DNA from: Symsagittifera roscoffensis
Lineage: Eukaryota > Xenacoelomorpha > Acoela > Convolutidae
DNA length: 64,000 nucleotides
Direction of reading: 5' to 3'
NCBI RefSeq assembly: GCF_963678635.1
Contig: NC_087062.1
Coordinates: 76,934,349-76,998,348, forward strand
Shown piece after piece: positions 19,358 through 27,661 of the stretch; the stretch's first letter is position 1; each line of letters begins with the position of its first letter. The notes under the pieces were generated by a model. The model saw only the letters and a program-made list of their open reading frames with translations. It had not been told where the DNA came from and did not search any database. A program made the translations under genes and the position numbers.

Positions 19358-21547
19358 TGTTTTCGTCGGTAGCTCCGCATTTGGTCTTTCTAGGTTTTGT
19401 GTTTGCTAGCGCCAACTTGTGTTTTGGATGACTCTGGTTCTTGACCGCTTCCCAAAACAACGGACAGTCCATCTTGAAGTGCCCCTCTTGGTTGCAGAAG
19501 AAGCATCTTGCACCTATTTTGATGATCAAGCCACTATAGAACTCGTGTTCTTCCATCTGGCTCATATCTTCTTCATCGGGTGCATATCCCAAACTCTTCA
19601 TGCCCTGTTTGTATGTCGTGAAATCCGCCACATGATGATCCGCCGACCCGCAGTTAGCACATGACCTGCGTTTGTCCATGTCATCTCTGGGCTTGTACCA
19701 TGAAGACCTCTGTGGCTGACTTCCCCCTTGTGTGTTCCTGTTGTCTGAGTACGAGTATTTCTTGGGTTTCATCAGCATGTACTCTCTTGACTTCTGCCTC
19801 ATCTCTTCTGGAGTTGGTGCACTGTCTTTCGACAATGTGTAGTACGTTGCTAACATCGTTCTCAAGTCATCACTCTTCACCCCATCAATGAACTTTGAGG
19901 CGGTACTGAAGTTCCTTCGATTGTAGATTCTTCCAGGTCACTCCTTCTTCTCAAGCTCTCAAGATCATCTAGGAACCTGTCAATCGATTCATCGTCCCTT
20001 TGTCTCCTCTTCTCAAATCGCATCATCGCTTGATGACCCTTCATGCCTGAGCCGAATCTGTTTAACAATATTTCAAAGATTTTGTCCGCTGTGTCGCGTT
20101 CCTCTTCTTTCTTCGCAACCACGCAATTCAATGCCGTTCCTTCCAGATTGCTCAGTATCGATGTGCATGCGTGCTTCTCATCGTTCAAGTTGTCTTGTTC
20201 TAAGTGCAGCCTCATGACTTCTACCCAAGTGTCAATGTATCCATCTGAATCATCTTTGAACTCCTTCGGTTTCTTGAAGGTTTTCCTGGATTTGTTGCCT
20301 CCTCTGTCACTCGAGTCGGTGTTCCTCGTGGCGAAGGCTTCTAGCGTCCTGTTCATCATTTCCCAGGTGCTTGCCCAAGTCATGGCATCCGGTCCCACGT
20401 TGTTGTGAGTCGTGGAGTCCCCTGGACCACTGGTTGTGTTCACTGTTCAATTCTTTATAATGGCCCTGGCCCCCACCGGTGCCGTAATCGCGGCCTCTCG
20501 GGTTGCTGGTAACGGTGTTGACTGTCGTTTGTTCCTTTGAGGCTCCACGAAGTCCACTCTATTAACTTGTGTCCTCTCTGCAGCTGGCCTGTCTTGTTGT
20601 GTTGAATTCCTAAAAATAGCGTCTAGCTTTGTCTGTATTGCACTTGAGCTCTCAGCCTGTTCCCTACTCATCGTATCCATTCTCGTTTCCAAACTCCCTA
20701 ACTGGCAATTCACTGTGTCATATCGCTGCTTCATTTCTTGCATGTCTTTTCTGATGTTCTTTTCTCGCTCTTCATCAGTGGTTTCTACTTTGTCAGACAT
20801 CTTCTGAAGCTTTTCCTCCGTCGCTCTCGCTAGATGGAAATAGTTGTCCAAGTACTCATGTTTGTTGTGTCTCATTTCCTTCTTTATCACATTTCTATCC
20901 TCTTCGCTGTGCTTCAGTTTCTCATCTATCTGATCTAGTTTCGCCATCAAGTCGCTTAATTCAAGAGTTGTCGTTCCATGGTCCGTTGTTGTCCTGTAGT
21001 TGGTCGCTGGTCCCGATTTTCTCTGACCCTCGTTCTGATCGGTCTCTGTCGTTCTCGTGGATACTGTTCCGAATGTTTTGCTTTTCTCAACTTTCGTCTC
21101 CTCCACTGCTGCGTCCTTCGATCTCATTCCGACCATCATTGCTAATCTTTCAGTAAAAGACGTTCTTTTTTGAGACTCATCCTTCACTGTTTCTTGCGTG
21201 TTGCCTGTTGTGTCTTCCGCGTTGTCTATCGGTGAGAAATCTATGGGATTCGGGTTAGGTTCTTCCGCATTAGGCATTGGAGTTGACTCTGTCGTCTTCT
21301 TTCCTGCTTCATCCACACTTTGATCAGGTGTCTCTAGATCAATCTCGATGGTGGGTTCTACTCGTTCCCCCTCCGTACCCTCTTTTGCTTTGTTCTCCGT
21401 GGTACTCCTCGTGCTGACCATACTAACTGAAAAGTTCTTCTTTGTTACCTTCGGACCCACTGATGTTGTCTTACGTAGCGACGAATTATACTTTGTCTTC
21501 GCTTCGGTAGATCTTTTTTCAGCTACCGGTACCCTGCTCCGCCTCAT
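19335..21547 (-). pseudogene. Copy B ORF1: Gag (coiled coil, capsid-like, zinc knuckles)
   Basis: Starts at the Met at 21547 (MRRSRVPV); a second Met, conserved with copy A, is at about 21421 (MVSTRS). Residues about 45-330 are charged and heptad-like, a long N-terminal extension relative to ordinary gypsy Gag. A TGA at 20444-20446 replaces a Gly codon of copy A. The next piece (19877-20443) is the capsid-like region (FKDDSDGYIDTWVEVMRLHL...SNLEGTALNCV, a retrotransposon-Gag pattern). A 1-nt loss near 19920 shifts the frame, and 19335-19880 holds two CCHC knuckles. The first knuckle has Phe instead of its last Cys; the second is intact. Confidence 0.9.
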
Positions 21548-21744
21548 TATTTACAATTGTTACTAATTACAGTATTACTATCTACAAAATTCTACTCCAA
21601 GGTTAAAACCCCTTTGACAAAAAAAATTTTATAAAAAGAAATCGACGATTTGCTAAAAACAACTTTTCTTAAGCTCTTGAAAGTTTTATATGTTAGGATA
21701 GGATAGAGAATCTTATTTTACAATTGGTTACTTCAACCTGACTT

Positions 21745-22296
21745 ATGTCCCAAGACCAACGTCCCAAGACTAGTGTCCCAAGACTAATGTCCCAAGACCA
21801 ATGGCCCAAGACCAACGTCCCAAGACCACTGTCCCAAGACTAATGTCCCAAGACCAATGGCCCAAGACCAACGTCCCAAGACTATTGTCCCAAGATTAAT
21901 GTCCCAAGACCAATGGCCCAAGACTAATGTCCCAAGACCACTGTCCCAAGACTAATGTCCCAAGACCAATGTCCCAAGACCAATGTCCCAAGACCAATGT
22001 CCCAAGACCAATGTCCCAAGACCAATGTCCCAAGACCACTGTCCCAAGACCAATGTCCCAAGACCACTGTCCCAAGACTAATGTCCCCAGACCAATGTCC
22101 CAAGACCAATGTCCCAAGACCAATGTCCCAAGACCACTGTCCCAAGACCACTGTCCCAAGACTGTTTCGTACCAAGACTGCTCTGGTCCAAGACTGTCCC
22201 AAGGCTGCACTGTCCCAAGACTGTCCCAAGACTGTGTTGCCCCAAGACTGTCCCCAGACTGCAATGTCCCAAGACTTCTTCGGTACTGTCCCAAGA
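21745..22296 (-). repeat. 14-bp minisatellite in leader, copy B
   Basis: Roughly 38 units of GTCCCAAGAC plus a variable tetranucleotide, mostly CAAT, CACT, TAAT or CAAC. The LTR-proximal end (22150-22296) has longer, degenerate units. The array is homologous in position to those of A and C, but the dominant unit (ACCAAT type) differs from A (GGCTAGT type) and resembles C. Confidence 0.95.
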
Positions 22297-22874
22297 CTCG
22301 TCACTGAGTGTCTGGATATCGGGTCTCTTCTTCTTCGTTGTAGGGACTATTGAACCACTGTACTTTTTACCACCACTTGAGCTGTAGTAAAAATTTTCCC
22401 AAAATCCCTATCTTACTGGTCAAAACCCAAATACTGACCCCCCTGTATTTGAAACTCTTAATTCCCCGCAGGTATCTTGTGATCACCTGTTCGTTAAAAT
22501 ACCAACAACAAATTTTCACTAAAACGTAAAATTTTAAACTGGAAAAATTTCAAAAACAGATGGTTGAATTCTCTTGAAATTCGAGGTTAACTGATGTCAA
22601 TCTTGTCCGAAAAAATGTCTGGTACCCGATTGCCACCCGTTTTCCTCCCCTCTGCTAGCGATCTTATGGGGTATCACAAAAACTGTCTATGTCCGTTCCC
22701 CCCTACCGATCCGACCAGGGTACCTACCTTAACCTGATTCTAATTTTGGATATCCGCTTCCTGTAACCAACGCGTGTAAATATCTAATGTAACTAAGTCG
22801 ACGATGCCGAGCAATTAGTTACTCTAATGTCCCCCCTTTTTTTCAATTTATAACCGCTAATCTCTAACTTAACC

Positions 22875-22912
22875 AGCCCCCCTTCTAACCTCCCCCCTCT
22901 TTAGCCCCCCTC
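22875..22912 (-). other. G-run block in leader sense strand (possible G-quadruplex), copy B
   Basis: Plus strand C6, C6 and C6 runs with short spacers, hence G runs in the element RNA; same position and spacing as in copies A and C. A further C run near 22831-22837 provides a fourth tract. Confidence 0.5.
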
Positions 22913-23160
22913 TTAAGCCGAAAAATCCCTTAAGCGCCGGGTGCTAAACCTCTCGAGAGAAAACCGTAGACCTGTTTCCAGACCTGCTTGTGCAAAAACT
23001 TCCTCAAAACAATGGGTCTCCGTTTATCCAATTTTGCACTTATCTCCTATAATATAATGTGGATTCTAACGATACCCGTTGCCCAACTTGAGAATACCCC
23101 TGTGCGTCCTCTTGTGGTGATCCTATGCTGGTTGTCTCTGTTCTGCACTTGACAGCAGCA

Positions 23161-23355
23161 CACTTTCCCACTTGGCTGGTCACCTCTTCCAGTCAAGTCT
23201 CCTAGTGGTCCGTTTCGATCCTTGTGAGCCACTTTCCCACTCGACTGGTCACCCTTTCCAGTCAAGTCTCCCAGTGGTCCAGTTCGATCCTTGTGAACCA
23301 CTTTCCCACTCGACTGGTCACCTCTTCCAGTCAAGTCTCCTAGTGGTCCGGCTAG
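23161..23355 (-). repeat. 69-bp tandem repeat in leader, copy B (about 2.8 units)
   Basis: Units start at 23161, 23230 and 23299, each beginning CACTTTCCCAC. Spacing is exactly 69 bp and the third unit is partial. The array is homologous to 4793-4990 and 25943-26105. Confidence 0.9.
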
Positions 23356-23829
23356 GTTGCAATCTGTCTGAAAACCCTTAACAACGCCCCCCCCCCACAC
23401 GGGCACCTTATTGAAGTCACTGGTTTAAATTGCTAGATTGATCGAAACGATCGGTCTTATAAAACAGTATGGGTAATACTATTTAATTAATATAAAGGTT
23501 TGATCCAAATGATCCGGTATCAAAGTCACTGTCTTCTCGTTTTATGGTTTTTGTTCCTTTTTCTATACTTTTTTTTTGTTTTTGTTTCGCTTTTTGTCTT
23601 TTTGCTCGTGTTTTTGTCCCCCTAGTTACCCCCCCCCCTTACTTGGTTAGCTAGGCCTCGTTCGGAGAGCGTACCAGGAAGTTTTCTCAAGTTTTCTTAA
23701 AAAGCTATCACGGTACAACCGGAAGGTTTACACGTTCCCGCTGAACCGTACCACCGGTACTCTAGAATGGGCATGCAGCCCGGAGCTGTGTCAAGTGAGT
23801 TCGACTCCGTAGTCATGATGTCGTAAAAA

Positions 23830-23844
23830 CACCCAGGAGCGCCA
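23830..23844 (-). other. Candidate primer binding site, copy B
   Basis: Minus strand TGGCGCTCCTGGGTG, identical to copy A, 11 nt from the LTR end. This conservation across otherwise diverged leaders supports a functional site; the tRNA is unidentified. Confidence 0.5.
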
Positions 23845-23855
23845 TAAAAACACTA

Positions 23856-24750
23856 TGTAACAGTCGCCTACTTCGGTCACATATGAGGCTTAAGAAAAAT
23901 AGGCCCTATAACCATTGACTCAAGAGTCAGGGACACTATCTCTTGTGTTTTTCTACCTCAAGAACGGTCGGAGCCAACTCGGTTCGCTTGCGACATGAGA
24001 CTAGAACCCGTTACAGCTTAAAGGCTACTACCAAAATATCCCCCCACTCTAGAAAATAAGAACGTCCCCATACTTAGGTCTCAAAATACCCAAAATACGC
24101 GAACGCCGTTAAAAACAGGGTTGGAACAATCCGTTAAGTTACTTTTTGTTGGACAGTGGAACTTTGATCCATTTCAGATGGATCAACCTAAAACTCGCCT
24201 TATCTCAACATAACAATCATAAAACACACTCGAGAAATTTAAATTGGGGACTCACATGTTGATGTACTCGAGTACAGGGAGTAATTAAATTGGTAAGCAA
24301 CTCAAGAATTAGGTAATATAACTAAATAAGTTTGATACTGGTCAGTTTTGGTAACAGAAGTAAGTTCTGGCTCTAGAATTTGAGTTTTTGTATGAACCAT
24401 TGGGACACTCAAGCTGTCCACCTTTCCATTGAAGGTTCACTCTAGTTTGTTCCGAATAGTTGTTCTCTCTTCTTTTTATTATCTCTCTTCCTATTTCGGG
24501 ATAAGACAGCTCTACTCGTGTCCTATTTCATATCTGGAAATTGCGAATAGCAATTTCCCGCTGTTTTTCTTGAGTAATTTCCCGCAATTGTAAATTCGGA
24601 TGTTCTGATTTTTCTTCTTGTGTTTTCAGTTGGTACGAGAAAACTGAGCATGACAGGCTCCATTCGAAATTTTGAAAATTAAAATTCCACTCCAAAATTA
24701 CGCATTTTTGTGTCTCTCAAGGTCAAACTTCCAGAAATGACCGACTGACA
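23856..24750 (-). repeat. 5' LTR, copy B
   Basis: 895 bp, minus-strand ends TGTCAGTCGG and ...GACTGTTACA. It is closely similar to the LTR of copy F over its full length. The AATAAA of F and C reads AACAAA here. The inner side joins the leader; the outer side joins about 110 bp of unplaced sequence and then a diverged LTR. Confidence 0.9.
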
Positions 24751-24859
24751 CATGCATAAAGTTCTTTTTCGACAAAAAATGCCAAAAAATACAATTGAAT
24801 CGTAATCAGGTGAAAAGTATCATAGTAACCGAGGTTAAAACCAGGATTCCCTTCATCCC

Positions 24860-25259
24860 TGTAACATTTGCCCAAATACTACACAGTGACGGAGCGTAGA
24901 AAAAGCAGCTAATGACGACTGGCCGGCGTCAGTTACCTAAATTCTACTCGTTTTTCACCGTCTCTACCTAGCCAGTTGGTTTTCTGGTCTGTTTAGGGCT
25001 AACTAAAAACTTACTATTTTCTGGCCATCAGTTAAACGACTTTTAATCAGCTTCCGTTTACATGCGAAGAAAACCACATAGCTAGTTCTCGGATCCCCAG
25101 ACTACATGATTGCTATTAAAAACACGGCTCGAATATCCTATTTTACTATGTTTTTGGTGACAGTTCTATATTAAATCCATTGGAGATGGATTGACCCTTT
25201 CATCTTTCTAGCTACACATATTCTAAAATAACAAATAATACCGGTAATAATTCAAAGGT
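24860..25259 (-). repeat. Diverged LTR fragment of a related element family
   Basis: Begins TGTAACATTTGCCC on plus, so the minus-strand end is TGTTACA as in the main family. It contains patches related to the main LTR (ATTAAAAACACGGCTCGAA..., a GGTGACAGT...TCCATTGGAGATGGATT stretch) but is too diverged to be the same family. It also matches 45990-46338 in opposite orientation, including the GAGACGGTGAAAA and GCCAGTCGT patches. It directly abuts the LTR fragment at 25260. The limits are approximate. Confidence 0.6.
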
Positions 25260-25442
25260 TGTAACAGTCGACTACTTAAGTCACATATGAGGTTAAAGAA
25301 AAATAGGTCCTATAATCATTGGCTCAAGAGTCAGGGACACTATCTCTTGTGTTTTTCTACCTCGAACGGTCGGAGCCAATTCGGTTCGCTCGAGACATGA
25401 GACTAAAAACCCGTTACAGATTAAAGGCCACCACCAAAATAA
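25260..25442 (-). repeat. Inverted LTR terminal fragment facing copy C
   Basis: The terminal 183 bp of a main-family LTR in minus orientation (starts TGTAACAGTCG, ends within ...CACCAAAAT). It is followed after 2 bp by the plus-oriented start of copy C's 5' LTR (TGCCAGTTGG at 25445). The two pieces come from opposite ends of the LTR, so this is a rearrangement junction and not a simple hairpin. Confidence 0.85.
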
Positions 25443-25444
25443 TG

Positions 25445-25935
25445 TGCCAGTTGGTCATATCTGGAAGTTTGACCTAGAGGGACACGAAAATGCGTGGTTT
25501 TGGAGTGAAGTTTTTATTTTCAAAATTTCGAATGGAGCCTGTCATGCTCAGTTTTCTCGCACCAACTGAAAACTCAAAGTGAAAAATCAGAACGACCGAA
25601 TTTACAATTGCGGGAAAGTACTTAAGAAAACAGCAGGAAATTGCTATTCGCAATTTCCAGACACAAAATAATACACGAGTACAGCTGTCTTATCCCGAAA
25701 TAGGAGGAGAGATAATAAAAAGAAGAGAGAACAACTATTCGAAACGAACCAGAGTGAACCTTCAATGGAAAGGTGGACAGCTTGAGTGTCCCAATGGTTC
25801 ATACAAAAACTCCAATTCTTTAGCCAGAACTTACTTCTGTTATCAAAACTGATCAGTATTAATTTTATCTAGTTATATTATCTAATTCTCGAGTTGCTTA
25901 CCAATTTCATTAATCCTTGTACTCGAGTGCATCAA
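25445..25935 (+). repeat. Truncated 5' LTR, copy C
   Basis: About 490 bp from the LTR start (TGCCAGTTGGTCAT) to a point in the middle of the LTR, then a direct jump to the 69-bp repeats of the leader. The rest of the LTR, the primer binding site and the first leader segment are deleted. Confidence 0.85.
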
Positions 25936-25942
25936 GAGGTGC

Positions 25943-26105
25943 CCAGTCGAGTGGGAAAGTGGTTCACAAGCATCGAACCGGACCACTGGGAGACTTGACT
26001 GGAAAGGGTGACCAGTCGAGTGGGAAAGTGGTTCACAAGGATCGAAACGGACCACTAGGAGACTTGACTGGAAGAGGTGACCAGCCAAGTGGGAAAGTGG
26101 TGCTG
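25943..26105 (+). repeat. 69-bp tandem repeat in leader, copy C (about 2.4 units)
   Basis: Units containing CAGTCGAGTGGGAAAGTGG occur with about 69-bp spacing. This is the reverse complement of the arrays in A and B, consistent with the opposite orientation of the element. Confidence 0.88.
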
Positions 26106-26349
26106 CTGTCAAGTGCAGAACAGAGACAACCAGCACAGGATCACTACAAGAGGACGCACAGGGATGTTCTCAAGTTGGGCAGCGGGTATCGTTAGAATCC
26201 ACATTACGTTATAGGAGATAAGTGTAAAATTGGATAAGCGGAGCCCCATTGTTTTGAGGAAGTTTTTGCACAAGCAGGCCTGGAAACAGGTCTACGGTTT
26301 TCTCTCGAGAGGTTTAGCACCCGGCGCTTAAGGGATTTTTCGGCTTAAG

Positions 26350-26386
26350 AGGGGGGCTAAAGAGGGGGGAGGTTAGCAGGGGGGCT
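26350..26386 (+). other. G-run block in leader (possible G-quadruplex), copy C
   Basis: Plus strand shows G6, G6 and G6 separated by 8-10 nt, with another G6 at about 26424. It is on the sense strand here, confirming that the element RNA carries the G runs. Quadruplex folding is inferred. Confidence 0.5.
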
Positions 26387-26861
26387 GGTTAAGTTAGAGG
26401 TTAGCGGTTGTAAATTGTAAAAAGGGGGGACACGTTAGAGTAACTAACTGTTCGGCATCGACAGTTTTTGTGATACCCCATAAGATTGCTAGCAGGGGGG
26501 AGGAAAACGCGTGGCAATCGGGTACCAGACATTTTTTCGGACTAAGATTGACATCAGTCAACCTTGAATTTCAGGAAAATTCACCCATCTGTTTTTGAAA
26601 TTTTTTCCAGTTTAAAACGTTACGTTTTGGTGAAAATTTCTTCTTGGTATTTTAACGAACAGGTGATCAAAAGATACCTGCGGGCAATTTAGGGTTTCAA
26701 ATAGCCTGAAAAAACTGGATTAGTATTTGGGTTTCGACCAGTAAGATAGGGATTTTGGGAAAATTTTTACTAGGGCTCAAGTGATGGTAAAAGGTACAGT
26801 GGTTCAATAGTCCCTACAACGAAGAAGAAGAGACCCGACATCCAGACACTCAGTGACGAGT

Positions 26862-27345
26862 CTTGGGACAGTATCGAAGAAGTCTTGGGACATTGCAGCC
26901 TGGGGACAGTCTTGGAGCAACACAGTCTTGGGACAGTCTTGGGACAGTGCAGCCTTGGGACAGTCTCGGACCAGAGCAGTCTTGGTATGAAACAGTCTTG
27001 GGACATTGGTCTTGGGACGTTGGTCTTGGGACGTTGGTCTTGGGACAGTGGTCTTGGGACAGTGGTCTTGGGACAGTGGTCTTGGGACACTAGTCTACGG
27101 ACGTTGGTCTTGGGCCATTGGTCTTGGGACAGTGGTCTTGGGACATTGGTCTTGGGCCATTGGTCTTGGGACATTAGTCTTGGGACACTAGTCTTGGGAC
27201 GTTGGTCTTGGGACATTAGTCTTGGGACATTAGTCTTGGGACACTAGTCTTGGGACGTTGGTCTTGGGACATTAGTCTTGGGACACTAGTCTTGGGACGT
27301 TGGTCTTGGGACATTAGTCTTGGGACACTAGTCTGGGGATACTAA
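26862..27345 (+). repeat. 14-bp minisatellite in leader, copy C
   Basis: About 33 units of GTCTTGGGAC plus a variable tetranucleotide (ATTG, GTTG, AGTG, ATTA, ACTA), the reverse complement of the B array. The LTR-proximal end has the same degenerate longer units as B. Towards Gag the units ATTAGTCTTGGGAC and ACTAGTCTTGGGAC alternate, a higher-order pattern. Confidence 0.95.
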
Positions 27346-27551
27346 CAAGAAGTACTGGAACAACACTGAATAGTCTTGAGACAGTAGAGAGAAAGTCATT
27401 GAATAACATTAGGAAGGGGGTACTAAAAGGGTACTAAGTCAGGTTGAAGTAACCAATTGTAAAATCATATACTTTATCCTATCCTAACATATAAAATTTT
27501 CAAGAGCTTAAGAAAAGTTGTTTTTAGCAAATTGTCGATTTCTTTTTATAC

Positions 27552-27661
27552 CTTCTGCAAAGACCACATGTAGGATAGCGTACAATTCCCTCGGGCTCAG
27601 TTTGCCCCTGTTTGGGTCATACACCGGCATTGAGACCTCTGTTATCCCTCTTTCCAATCAT
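27552..27661 (-). other. Inverted ORF1-end fragment inserted in place of Gag, copy C
   Basis: About 110 bp matching 12798-12915 in the same plus-strand orientation as copy B, that is, opposite to copy C. It codes on minus for the end of the macrodomain-like region. It is flanked by leader sequence on the left and by the C-terminal end of Gag on the right, so the N-terminal coiled coil, capsid and zinc knuckles of Gag are missing. Short shared bases (ATCATCC) at the right join suggest template switching. Confidence 0.85.

Larger units (their letters stand above)
21548..23855 (-). other. Copy B 5' leader (non-coding)
   Basis: About 2.3 kb between LTR and Gag. From the LTR inward (right to left) it holds the candidate primer binding site, a purine-rich tract (T-rich on plus, 23530-23625), the 69-bp repeats, the G-run block, a stretch nearly identical to copy A around 22620-22730, and the minisatellite. 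It is unusually long for a Ty3/gypsy element. Confidence 0.75.
6381..24750 (-). mobile_element. Copy B: nearly complete giant Ty3/gypsy-type retrotransposon, decayed
   Basis: On the minus strand: 5' LTR (23856-24750), leader with minisatellite (21548-23855), ORF1 Gag-Pol (12758-21547), spacer, ORF2 (7046-12455), ORF3 fragment (6516-7079) and a 170-bp remnant of the 3' LTR (6384-6553). Internal deletions remove the reverse transcriptase YVDD box, the N-terminal third of ORF2 and the end of ORF3. It is non-autonomous but shows the whole gene order. Confidence 0.92.
25936..27551 (+). other. Copy C 5' leader (non-coding)
   Basis: Carries the 69-bp repeats, G-run block and minisatellite in the same order as A and B. 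After the minisatellite about 200 bp resemble 21600-21745 of copy B in inverse orientation. No conserved coding frame is present. Confidence 0.75.
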
